A stretch of 33,725 bases of DNA from an uncultured Spirochaetales bacterium (GTDB lineage Bacteria > Spirochaetota > Spirochaetia > Treponematales > Treponemataceae): the NCBI GenBank assembly GCA_946406925.1, contig CAMJMF010000006.1, positions 1 through 33,725 on the forward strand, read 5' to 3'. A program made the translations under genes and the position numbers. Below are positions 17,877 to 26,471 of the stretch, in pieces. The notes beneath the pieces are model-generated. The model worked only from the letters and a program-made list of their open reading frames with translations. It was not told the origin of the DNA and did no database searches. Positions within the stretch are counted from its first letter, which is position 1. Every line of letters starts with the position of its first letter.

Positions 17877-19001
17877 CTACATTCTGACCAGCTCGTACTG
17901 GCGTGAACCAAGCCCGATTTTTTCTGCGTGTTCGAGCGTTTCTTTCCAGCGAATATTCGGGTTTGAGTCAAGAAAGTGGTCGTCATGCTTGTACCAGCCC
18001 GGCTTTGCAAGATTGTCTGAAAGCTGGGAATTCGGCATAGGGGCTGATTTAAGGCAGGCGTCTACACAAGCTTGGTCGAGCGCAACCGGGTCAAAAGAAG
18101 CGAACATGCCGACATCAGGCAGAATCGGCGCATCGTTTTCACCGTGGCAGTCGCAGTTCGGCGAAATATCGCAGACAAGGCTCACATGAAAGCTTGGTCT
18201 GCCGTCAACAACAGCTTTTGTGTATTCAGCAATTTTGCAGCCGAGAATTTCGTTTGCATTTCCGTTCGGATTGTAGATAGCGTCAAAAGAACATGCGCCG
18301 ATGCAGCGTCCGCAGCCTTTGCAAATTTCCTGATTTATTACAGCTTTTCCGGTTTCATAAGAGATGGCGTCAGAACCGCATTCTTTTGAGCAGCGCTTAC
18401 AGTTTTTGCAGAGCTCGCCGTTTACAACAGGCTTTCCCTGATTGTGCTGGTGCATTTTTCCGGCGCGGCTGCCACAGCCCATGCCGAGATTCTTCAGCGC
18501 ACCACCGAATCCGGTTGCTTCGTGTCCTTTAAAGTGATTGAGCGAGATAATTATGTCAGCGTCCATTACAGCGCGCCCGATGTAGGCTTCTTTGCAGTAT
18601 TCACCGCCAGCCACAGGCACAATTACATCGTCTGTGCCGCGGAGTCCGTCCGCAATTAAAATGTGGCAGCCGGTCGTGATTTCGCTAAAACCGTTTTCCT
18701 GTGCGCAGCTTATATGATCAAGGGCATTTTTTCTTGAGCCGGGGTATAATGTATTGCAGTCTGTAAGAAAAGGTTTTCCGCCACATTCTTTTACAACATC
18801 AGCAACAGCCTTTGCATAGTTCGGGCGCAAATATGCGACATTTCCAAGTTCACCAAAATGAATTTTTATGGCAACAAACTTGTTTTCCATGTCAATTGAT
18901 TCAATGCCTGCTTTGCGGCATAGCCGTTTCAGCTTTTCAGGCATACTCATGCCGTTATAGTTAGTCCTGAAATCCGTAAAAAATACCTTTGATTTTTCCA
19001 T
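17877..19001 (-). CDS. DUF362-domain protein with two 4Fe-4S ferredoxin motifs
   Basis: KIHFGELGNVAYLRP, ISLNHFKGHEATGFGGALKNLGMGC, CKNCKRCSKECG and CKGCGRCIGAC. Confidence 0.9.
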   Translation of the reverse strand: MEKSKVFFTDFRTNYNGMSMPEKLKRLCRKAGIESIDMENKFVAIKIHFGELGNVAYLRPNYAKAVADVVKECGGKPFLTDCNTLYPGSRKNALDHISCAQENGFSEITTGCHILIADGLRGTDDVIVPVAGGEYCKEAYIGRAVMDADIIISLNHFKGHEATGFGGALKNLGMGCGSRAGKMHQHNQGKPVVNGELCKNCKRCSKECGSDAISYETGKAVINQEICKGCGRCIGACSFDAIYNPNGNANEILGCKIAEYTKAVVDGRPSFHVSLVCDISPNCDCHGENDAPILPDVGMFASFDPVALDQACVDACLKSAPMPNSQLSDNLAKPGWYKHDDHFLDSNPNIRWKETLEHAEKIGLGSRQYELVRM

Positions 19002-19151
19002 ATTGCGACGCTCCTAGTTTCTAATTGTAGAACGGTTTTTCAAAATTGAATAGCGGAAAACCCAAAAAGAAATTGATATAACAGATTATTGATCAGCAAA
19101 TTTCAAGAAATGCCGCGCAGCCGCACACCAATACAGCACAACCGCCCGAAG

Positions 19152-19187
19152 AAAAAAAAGAGGCCGCCTAAAGATTCAGGCAGCCTC
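19152..19187 (-). terminator. Rho-independent terminator downstream of metQ
   Basis: Minus strand GAGGCTGCCTGAATCTTTAGGCGGCCTC followed by TTTTTTTT. Confidence 0.9.
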
Positions 19188-19226
19188 AATTTGTGAGCTA
19201 AAATAGATTGTCAGTTGTTTTTCAAA

Positions 19227-20006
19227 TTAGAATACGGCTACAACTTCACCGTTAGGATATGTTTCTGAAAGGTATTGCTTAACCTTGTCAGACTGCAAAG
19301 CTTTTACAAGAGCCTTGATTTCTTCTCTGTTTTCGTTACCGGCTTTTACAGCGATAATGTTTACATAAGGAGAAGAAGAACCTTCAACGAACAAGCCGTC
19401 TTTCTTTGCGCTCAAGCCTGCAGGAAGAGCGTAGTTACCGTTGATAACAGCACCGCCAACATCTTTGAGTGTTCTTGGCAATGTAGCAGCATCAATTTCC
19501 TTGAACTTAAGCTTAAGAGGATTCTTCACAATGTCGATTGGTGTTGCGTTAATTCCAACACCTTCTTTCAATGTGATGAGACCTGCTTCCTGCAAAAGAA
19601 GAAGTGCACGTGCTTCGTTTGTCGGGTCGTTAGGAATTGCAATAACAGACTTCTTTTTGATGTCGCTCAAAGACTTGTACTTGTTTGAGTAAAGTGCAAA
19701 TGGCTCAACATGGATACCACCAGCATTAACAAGGTGGAAGCCCTTTTCTTTGTTGAAAGATTCCATGTAAGGAATGTGCTGGTCATAGTTTGCATCGATA
19801 TCACCTGCTTCGAGAACTTCGTTCAAAGTAGGATAATCTGTCATTTCGATAACCTGAAGGTCGATGCCCTGTGCTTTAAGGTCATCTTTAATCAAGTTAA
19901 GAATATTTGCATGTGGTTCTGGAGTTGCTCCAACTTTAAGAACCTTCTGTGCAAAAACTGATGTTGCAAGAACTGCAACTGCTGCAATAGCAATAAGTTT
20001 TTTCAT
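19227..20006 (-). CDS. metQ: Methionine ABC transporter substrate-binding protein (NlpA/MetQ family)
   Basis: KVGATPEPHANILNLIKDDLKAQGIDLQVIEMTDYPTLNEVLEAGDIDANYDQHIPYM; downstream of metN-metI. Confidence 0.92.
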   Translation of the reverse strand: MKKLIAIAAVAVLATSVFAQKVLKVGATPEPHANILNLIKDDLKAQGIDLQVIEMTDYPTLNEVLEAGDIDANYDQHIPYMESFNKEKGFHLVNAGGIHVEPFALYSNKYKSLSDIKKKSVIAIPNDPTNEARALLLLQEAGLITLKEGVGINATPIDIVKNPLKLKFKEIDAATLPRTLKDVGGAVINGNYALPAGLSAKKDGLFVEGSSSPYVNIIAVKAGNENREEIKALVKALQSDKVKQYLSETYPNGEVVAVF

Positions 20007-20069
20007 AGGAATCTCCTAATATATAAAGTTTTCAATTCACCATTAACCTAGTGGATTAGTATGTAATAT

Positions 20070-20098
20070 GATATACATCTTATTTAAAATTATGTCAA
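20070..20098 (-). promoter_or_regulatory. Putative internal promoter for metQ
   Basis: Minus strand TTGACA - 17 nt - TATATC, immediately after the metI stop codon. Confidence 0.5.
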
Positions 20099-20752
20099 CT
20101 ACCTTTTTGAAAGCATTTTGTTTGTTATTTTTGTTCCAACAAACTGAATCAATGCAACCATAATGATAATGACTATAACCGCAGCAACCATTATGTCTGT
20201 ACGGAATCTCTGATAGCCGTAACGGATAGCAAGGTCACCGAGACCGCCGCCGCCCAAAGTACCAGCCATTGCAGAGTAGCTTACAAGGTTTATGACTGTA
20301 AGCGTAATGCCTGAAACAACAGAAGGCATAGACTCAGGCACTAATACCTTGTAAATAATCTGCCAGTTTGTTGAGCCCATTGCACGCGCAGCCTGCACTA
20401 CTCCAGGATCAACTTCGTTAAGCGCGGTTTCTGTTATTCTTGCCACAAAAGGCGCGGCGGCAATTGAAAGCGGAATAATTGTTGCAGTTGTTCCAATTGC
20501 TGTGCCCAAAATAAAGCGTGTAAACGGCAGAAGCACAATCATCATAATAACAAACGGAAAAGAGCGCAGAACATCGATAATGCGGCTCAATACAAGATTA
20601 AAGCCGGCTTTTGGCGTAATTCCGTATTTGTTGGTTATGTTCAAAAGCACACCGAGCGGAAAGCCGATTAAAACCGCAAAAAATGTAGAAAAAAAGACCA
20701 TCAAAAGTGTTTCAAGAGTCGAAGTGCCGACCAAAATTAAAATCTGTTCCAT
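20099..20752 (-). CDS. metI: Methionine ABC transporter permease
   Basis: TM-rich, ETALNEVDPGVVQAARAMGSTNWQIIYKVLVPESMPSVVSGITLTVINLVSYSAMAGTLGGGGLGDLAIRYGY. Confidence 0.95.
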   Translation of the reverse strand: MEQILILVGTSTLETLLMVFFSTFFAVLIGFPLGVLLNITNKYGITPKAGFNLVLSRIIDVLRSFPFVIMMIVLLPFTRFILGTAIGTTATIIPLSIAAAPFVARITETALNEVDPGVVQAARAMGSTNWQIIYKVLVPESMPSVVSGITLTVINLVSYSAMAGTLGGGGLGDLAIRYGYQRFRTDIMVAAVIVIIIMVALIQFVGTKITNKMLSKR

Positions 20753-20761
20753 TCTGCCCTC

Positions 20762-21790
20762 CTATTTCTTTTGAACACGAACATTGTGCTGACTAAGCCA
20801 CTCAACAGCTTTTTCAACAGCCGCATCATCACCAGAAATGTCAGCTTCCATATAGCCGACATCTTCATCAGGCAGATGCGAGATGCCCGCTGCAAGAATA
20901 TTGAAGCAGACATCGAATTCTTTTGCCATTTTGCACAAAAGCGGCTCGCCGGTTGCATCTCCCATAAAATGAAGCAGATATGAACCGGTTTTCTCAGTCC
21001 ATTTCACGATGCCGCTGTTTTTAGAATCAGACGCCCCCATGGCAATGTTCTTTATAAAATCGCGCGTGGTCTGTGTCTTTGGATTTGTAAAAATATCCTT
21101 GACTTTGCCACATTCAACGACGCGGCCGTTCTCAATTACAGCAACACTTTCGCACGCATCGCGGACAACTTCCATCTGGTGCGTAATCATTACAACTGTA
21201 AGGTTCATCTTTTTCTGAATCTCTTTTATGAGGTTCAGAATCTGATGCGTTGTGTTCGGGTCAAGTGCGCTCGTAGCTTCATCGCAGAAAAGAATTTCCG
21301 GCTCTGCAGCAAGTGCGCGCGCAATTGCCACACGCTGCTTCTGACCGCCGCTCAAAGTACTTATCGGCGCATTCTCGCGGTCACTGAGCCCGACTAACGC
21401 AAGCATTTCTTTTACTTTAGAAGCAATCTTGTCTCTTGGAACACCGGCAATCTCAAGCGGATAAGCCACATTTTTGCCAGCCGTCCGCGACGAGAACAGA
21501 TTGAAATTCTGAAAAATCATGCCGATTTTGCGCCGCTCGGCAATAAGCTCTTTTTTCGGCAGATTGTCAACCCGTTTTTCGCCATAGAAAACTTTGCCGG
21601 AATCTGGTTTTTCAAGCATGCTGACAAGCCGCACAAGCGAACTTTTGCCGGCACCGCTTTTTCCGATTATGCCGAAAACAGTATTCTCCGGAATATCAAG
21701 GCAAACTCCGTCAACAGCATGAATTACAGTTTTCTGACCGTTGTCTACAGAATCATAAGATTTATTCAAATTCTCAAGTTTAATTTGCAT
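20762..21790 (-). CDS. metN: Methionine ABC transporter ATP-binding protein with C-terminal NIL-type domain
   Basis: GKSGAGKSSLVRL, LSGGQKQRVAIARAL, LFCDEATSALDP; C-terminal sensor-like domain. Confidence 0.95.
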   Translation of the reverse strand: MQIKLENLNKSYDSVDNGQKTVIHAVDGVCLDIPENTVFGIIGKSGAGKSSLVRLVSMLEKPDSGKVFYGEKRVDNLPKKELIAERRKIGMIFQNFNLFSSRTAGKNVAYPLEIAGVPRDKIASKVKEMLALVGLSDRENAPISTLSGGQKQRVAIARALAAEPEILFCDEATSALDPNTTHQILNLIKEIQKKMNLTVVMITHQMEVVRDACESVAVIENGRVVECGKVKDIFTNPKTQTTRDFIKNIAMGASDSKNSGIVKWTEKTGSYLLHFMGDATGEPLLCKMAKEFDVCFNILAAGISHLPDEDVGYMEADISGDDAAVEKAVEWLSQHNVRVQKK

Positions 21791-21895
21791 AGGCTAATAA
21801 TGCTGTTTATGAGAATTTTTTTCAATCCTTTTTTAGGCGCAGATTTCCTTTCATGCAAAAAAAATGCATATTTTCCTATAAAATTAGTAGATTTG

Positions 21896-21904
21896 TGATA
21901 TAAT
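21896..21904 (+). promoter_or_regulatory. Extended -10 promoter element for the PPOX-family gene
   Basis: TGATATAAT 27 nt upstream of ATG 21931, with SD aggagg. Confidence 0.5.
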
Positions 21905-21930
21905 CTATTTCAAGGACTTAGGAGGAAAAC

Positions 21931-22329
21931 ATGAAAGAAGTTTTTGACTTTATAAAAAAATGCGAAACTTATTATCTTGCAACAGTTGAAGGCGACCAGC
22001 CGAGAGTGCGCCCGTTCGGTACAATAGACCTTTTTGAGGACAAGCTCTACATTCAGACCGGCAAAGTAAAGCCTGTCTCAAAGCAGCTTGGCATAAACCC
22101 AAAGGCAGAGCTTTGCTGTTTTGACGGCAAAACCGGAACATGGCTCCGTCTTGCAGGCGAGCTTGTAAACGATGACAGAGTTGAAGCAAAAAAACACATG
22201 CTCGATAACTACCCGAATTTGCGCAGCATGTACAATGAAAACGACGACAACTCTCAGGTTCTCTACTTTAAAAATGCCACAGCAACTTTTTCAAGCTTTG
22301 GCGGCGCTCCAAAAGTTATAAAGTTCTAA
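21931..22329 (+). CDS. Pyridoxamine 5'-phosphate oxidase-fold (PPOX) family protein
   Basis: YYLATVEGDQPRVRPFGTIDLFEDKLYIQTGKVKPVSKQL. Confidence 0.85.
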   Translation: MKEVFDFIKKCETYYLATVEGDQPRVRPFGTIDLFEDKLYIQTGKVKPVSKQLGINPKAELCCFDGKTGTWLRLAGELVNDDRVEAKKHMLDNYPNLRSMYNENDDNSQVLYFKNATATFSSFGGAPKVIKF

Positions 22330-22360
22330 GCTTTTTTGCGGTTCGGGAAACTTGCCCGAC

Positions 22361-22390
22361 AAAAAAACAGCCCCAAAGACCTCGGGGCTG
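22361..22390 (-). terminator. Rho-independent terminator of the AcnX operon
   Basis: Minus strand CAGCCCCGAGGTCTTTGGGGCTG followed by TTTTTTT. Confidence 0.9.
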
Positions 22391-22417
22391 AATTCGTTTA
22401 GCTTTTGAACACGTCTA

Positions 22418-22858
22418 TTATAAAATTGTTACAGTTCCGTCTTCAAGCACTTCAATTGTATCACCGGTTTTTACCGTTTCAAGGAATTCACTGCCAAGCT
22501 GGTCTATGGCAATAAGATTGCTATTTTCCCATACAACAGAAAGAATTACGCCCGCACCTGCAAGCGAATCAATATGCTCAGAAAACAAAAGACATGCCGG
22601 ATTTATTCCCATTGAACAAATAACCTGAATAACCATGCCGCCTGTAGTAGAACCGATTGTCTGCGGAAGGCAGAGTGCTTTTCCCGTAATATTTTTTTCA
22701 AAAATATCAGGATTGTTCTGATCGGCAACAATTACCTGCTTTGCATTTGCAAGTGCTGATTTTTGGAAAGTTGCCAAAGTGTTTACACCCTGATGAGAAA
22801 CAACAGCTTCACCTTTATAATGTCCGCCATTAATTACACGACCTTTAAATACTTTCAT
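22418..22858 (-). CDS. Aconitase X small subunit / swivel domain (DUF126)
   Basis: GRVINGGHYKGEAVVSHQGVNTLATF, IGSTTGGMVIQ; adjacent to the DUF521 large subunit. Confidence 0.88.
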   Translation of the reverse strand: MKVFKGRVINGGHYKGEAVVSHQGVNTLATFQKSALANAKQVIVADQNNPDIFEKNITGKALCLPQTIGSTTGGMVIQVICSMGINPACLLFSEHIDSLAGAGVILSVVWENSNLIAIDQLGSEFLETVKTGDTIEVLEDGTVTIL

Positions 22859-22860
22859 GC

Positions 22861-24153
22861 TTAGTTCTCCTTTCCAATAATCAGATTGAGCAGCTCATCA
22901 TCTTTGTAATAACGCGCCGTAGAATAAGTTCTAAGCTTATTTGAACATGTCATAATTCTTCTAGATTTTGTAAGCGGATTCGACATATACATAAGAGGAC
23001 ATATTGCAGTCAGACGTGCACCTGTTGCATAAAGCTTCTTATATTTTTCAGTTTTTTCAAATTCTTTTAAGACAGGCGGCGCTGTACAGATTACTGTAGT
23101 GCAGGCAACCTTTTTCTTGCCTGAAGCTGCAAGCCCTTCAATAATTTTATCAGACCAATCTTCAAGCTGGGCTCTTGAAAGATGCGGGCAGCCTATAAAA
23201 GCATACGTTCCTTCTTTTTCAGGCTCTTTCCACATAATAGGATAAGACTTGTAAACTCTTTCAAGTTCTGCATCATCGATGACATATTCTTTATAGCCTT
23301 CAGCAAGCAGACTTTCGCCCAATTCAACAGCTTCAGGCGTCAGTTTATCAACATGATAAAGACCAACCGCACCATTAGATGCTGTAGCAGCACCAAAATC
23401 CTTAAGATAAGATTTTGCTTCATCTGTCAGTTCTGTTCCAATCCATTTATCAAGACCTACAACATACGGTACGTCTTCCATAACTTTTATGCCGATTGCA
23501 GAACCAAGAATCTGCGGTACAGGCTTCTTTGTAGTTTTTACGGTTACTTTCCATTTTGCCTTTCTGCCTTCATCTGTCAGAAGCCCGAATTTTGGAACAT
23601 AGCCTATGATTGAACCGAAAATGTCAATCATGCCGGAATTGCGGTTACACCGCGCGCCAAGAACAGAGTTTGCATAGTTTACAGCACTTGACTCTGCCCA
23701 AGAAAGAATATCTCCCTTTTTAGGAATGTTTTCCATTTCATCAAAATAGCAGGCACAGCTGAAAGCATCATCGTTTACAAGGCCGAGTTTTTTAAGCTGG
23801 TCTTCGTAATATGCCTGCTTGTTATAAAGAATTGCCTTAAAAAGAATTTTATCAAGCAAAGAACATTTGGCATTCTTAAAATCCATAGGACGCGGATCCA
23901 TTGTAAAGCCTTCTTCAACTTTAAGACCTGCATCAATCAATTCATCCATTGTTCTATAGATTGGCTTTAATACACCAAAACCGAATGATGTAACAAGGTG
24001 CCCCTGCCCATGCGTAACTTTTACAAGTTCAGTTGCCTCAAACAAATCGCCGTAGCGGACGATTGTTTCCATTACCTTTGCTTTAACTTCACCTTCTTTT
24101 CCATTTAATATTGCTTTCTGCTCTTCTGTGAGCTTCATTTTTGGTTCGTACAT
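22861..24153 (-). CDS. Aconitase X large (catalytic) subunit (DUF521)
   Basis: MKLTEEQKAILNGKEGEVKAKVMETIVRYGDLF, GARCNRNSGMIDIFGSIIGYVPKFGLLTDEGRKA, TTVICTAPPVLKEFE. Confidence 0.9.
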   Translation of the reverse strand: MYEPKMKLTEEQKAILNGKEGEVKAKVMETIVRYGDLFEATELVKVTHGQGHLVTSFGFGVLKPIYRTMDELIDAGLKVEEGFTMDPRPMDFKNAKCSLLDKILFKAILYNKQAYYEDQLKKLGLVNDDAFSCACYFDEMENIPKKGDILSWAESSAVNYANSVLGARCNRNSGMIDIFGSIIGYVPKFGLLTDEGRKAKWKVTVKTTKKPVPQILGSAIGIKVMEDVPYVVGLDKWIGTELTDEAKSYLKDFGAATASNGAVGLYHVDKLTPEAVELGESLLAEGYKEYVIDDAELERVYKSYPIMWKEPEKEGTYAFIGCPHLSRAQLEDWSDKIIEGLAASGKKKVACTTVICTAPPVLKEFEKTEKYKKLYATGARLTAICPLMYMSNPLTKSRRIMTCSNKLRTYSTARYYKDDELLNLIIGKEN

Positions 24154-24167
24154 CTCTACTCCTTAAC

Positions 24168-26222
24168 TTAGATTTTCATTGCAACGTCCCATGCACGCCA
24201 GATTGCGGTACGCAGGTTTCCTACATGGCTGCAATCGCCGACAAGTTTTACCTTTCCGGATTTTTGAAACAGCGGTGTCGGATGATAACCCATTGAGGAA
24301 ATGACAGTATCACCTTCAATTTCAAATTCTTTGCCGGTCTTGTCTTTTACAACAACACCTTTGTCTGAAACTTTTACAAGCTTTGTTTCAAGATGAACTT
24401 CGACTTTGTTCAATTCGAAAAAATCTCTAAGGTAAGAACTATTTGCAAGGCAGACACCTTTTACAGCAATCAAATCGTTTTTCATTTCGATTATCACAGG
24501 TGTTTTTCCTTTGTTGTACAAATCATATGCAATTTCACAGCCAGTAAGACCGCCGCCGATAATTATAACTTTCTGACCGGTTTGCGCACCATAAAGATAA
24601 TCACAGGCTTCAATGGTCTTTTCCAGTCCGGCAATTTTCGGCTTGTTGGCGGCGGCACCAGTTGCAACAACAATTTTGTCAAAACCGGCTAATTCTTCGA
24701 TTTTGTTTACCGGTGTATTGAATTTTATTTCAATATTGTTGTCTTTCATTTCTTTTGCATACCATGCCAAAAGCTCTTTGTCTTTTTCCTTGAAAGAAGG
24801 AGCTGACGCAGCATTAAAGACACCGCCGATTTTTCCGCTTTTTTCAAAAATTACAGGAGTATGACCGCGAAGTGAAAGAACACGCGCTGTTTCTAAGCCA
24901 GCAATTCCAGCACCGATAACTGCAACTTTTTTAGGCGCAGAAGCTTTCCGGATTTTATACTTGTTATGCTGCATTGTGGGCGGATTTATAGCACAGCGAG
25001 CCATTCCCATGTTGTCAAAAAGAGACTGGTCATTGCCCACACCATTGTAATGCGCCATGTTGAAACAAGCATTATGACAGCAGATACAAGGACGAATAGA
25101 AGCTTCATCATCATTCATCATCTTTGTAATCCATTCCGGGTCAGCAAGGAACTGTCTTGCAACGCCCATCGCATCAAGCTCGCCGCGGGCAACAGCCTCG
25201 GCGGCAGTTTCAGGCGTCATGCGTCCGGCACAAACAACAGGAATATCAACAAACTTCTTTATGTGTTTTACGTCTTCAAGGTTGCAGTTCTGAGCCATGT
25301 ACATAGGCGGATGAGACCAGTACCATGCATCATAAGTTCCGTTATCACAGTTGAGCATATCATAGCCTGCGTCCTGAAGATATTTTGCAGCTTTTTCACT
25401 TTCTGCCATATCGCGGCCTGCTTCAACAAAAGTTTCACCCGGCAATGCGCCTTTGCCGAATCCTTTTGTTTTTGAAGTAACCGAATAGCGGAGCGAAACA
25501 GGAAAATCCTGACCGCAGACTGCTTTTATTGCTTTTACAATCTCAACAGGGAATCTGTACCTGTTTTCAAAACTTCCGCCGTATTCATCATCGCGGAAAT
25601 TTGTGTATTTCATTGTGAACTGATCCAGAAGATAACCTTCGTGAACAGCGTGAATTTCTACGCCGTCAACACCGGCATCTTTGCAGAGCTTTGCTGTTTT
25701 TGCAAAAGCGTCAATCATCTGCTTTATTTCTTTTTTTGAAAGAGGACGCGACATGCAGGTATCTTCCCAACGGTTAGGCGTTGCACTGGCACTTGCCGTC
25801 AAATAGTCAACATTCAGAATCGGCTTCATAACAAAGCCGAGTGCCTTGTTTTTGCAGGATTTTACCATGATGTCGTTGATAGCAAGACTTCGTCCAAAAC
25901 CGGCAGTAAGCTGAACAAACATTTTTGCGCCAGTTTTGTGAAACTCATCCATAAAGGTCTTTAACTTTTTGAATTTGCCCTTACCCTGATAAAGCCATTT
26001 TCCGCCGAGAGTGTCTCTGATAGGTGCAATGCCCGGCAGTATCAAGCCGACATTATTCTGCGCACGCTCCAAAAGAAAATGAGCTGCTTCTTTATCAAAG
26101 TGATTTGGTTCAAGCCACCCAAAAATAGAAGTACCGCCCATAGAAGTCATAACAATGCGGTTTTTAATTTCCACATTACCGATTTTCCATGGTGTAAAGA
26201 GAGAATCATATTCTTTCTTCAT
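24168..26222 (-). CDS. Old-yellow-enzyme family NADH:flavin oxidoreductase with FAD/NAD(P)-binding domain (2,4-dienoyl-CoA/enoate reductase-like)
   Basis: LFTPWKIGNVEIKNRIVMTSMGG, VDGVEIHAVHEGYLLDQF, CICCHNACF cluster motif, VAVIGAGIAGLETARVLSLRGHTPVIFEKS. Confidence 0.92.
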   Translation of the reverse strand: MKKEYDSLFTPWKIGNVEIKNRIVMTSMGGTSIFGWLEPNHFDKEAAHFLLERAQNNVGLILPGIAPIRDTLGGKWLYQGKGKFKKLKTFMDEFHKTGAKMFVQLTAGFGRSLAINDIMVKSCKNKALGFVMKPILNVDYLTASASATPNRWEDTCMSRPLSKKEIKQMIDAFAKTAKLCKDAGVDGVEIHAVHEGYLLDQFTMKYTNFRDDEYGGSFENRYRFPVEIVKAIKAVCGQDFPVSLRYSVTSKTKGFGKGALPGETFVEAGRDMAESEKAAKYLQDAGYDMLNCDNGTYDAWYWSHPPMYMAQNCNLEDVKHIKKFVDIPVVCAGRMTPETAAEAVARGELDAMGVARQFLADPEWITKMMNDDEASIRPCICCHNACFNMAHYNGVGNDQSLFDNMGMARCAINPPTMQHNKYKIRKASAPKKVAVIGAGIAGLETARVLSLRGHTPVIFEKSGKIGGVFNAASAPSFKEKDKELLAWYAKEMKDNNIEIKFNTPVNKIEELAGFDKIVVATGAAANKPKIAGLEKTIEACDYLYGAQTGQKVIIIGGGLTGCEIAYDLYNKGKTPVIIEMKNDLIAVKGVCLANSSYLRDFFELNKVEVHLETKLVKVSDKGVVVKDKTGKEFEIEGDTVISSMGYHPTPLFQKSGKVKLVGDCSHVGNLRTAIWRAWDVAMKI

Positions 26223-26253
26223 AAATTCCTCTTAAAATAGATTTGATTAGAAA

Positions 26254-26262
26254 ATTATAGCA
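26254..26262 (-). promoter_or_regulatory. Extended -10 promoter of the OYE-AcnX operon
   Basis: Minus strand TGCTATAAT upstream of ATG at 26222, with SD agagga. Confidence 0.45.
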
Positions 26263-26418
26263 TGCTTTATCGCGGAATAGGAATTTTTATATTTTCTTGG
26301 AGATTTATTTCTGTGTACGAAATCTGTTTATTCGTTAAAAAATGAAATAACTACAAATCAATAATCTGCTCTCAAATTTAGACATGAAATTTACGGTGCT
26401 AAAACATAAAACAAGGCA

Positions 26419-26447
26419 ATGACTTCAGCTAATAATAATGCTACAAT
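26419..26447 (+). promoter_or_regulatory. Putative promoter of the helicase gene
   Basis: ATGACT - 17 nt - TACAAT preceded by TGC (extended -10). Confidence 0.4.
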
Positions 26448-26471
26448 CAATTTCAAGGATTAACAGACAAG

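Noticed and set aside
17659-17880. c-di-GMP riboswitch upstream of the GGDEF gene
   Set aside because: Structured, but I cannot match it to the conserved GEMM core
17680-17906. Small ORFs 17680-17868 minus and 17715-17906 plus
   Set aside because: No RBS or homology-like pattern; they fall in the structured intergenic stretch
21791-21930. SAM riboswitch upstream of metN
   Set aside because: No SAM-I/S-box motifs; only divergent promoter-like elements and a short ATGCA(N7)TGCAT inverted repeat
24393-25475. Plus-strand ORFs inside the OYE gene (24393-24692, 24613-24864, 24966-25475)
   Set aside because: Antisense to a strongly supported flavin oxidoreductase; no initiation signals
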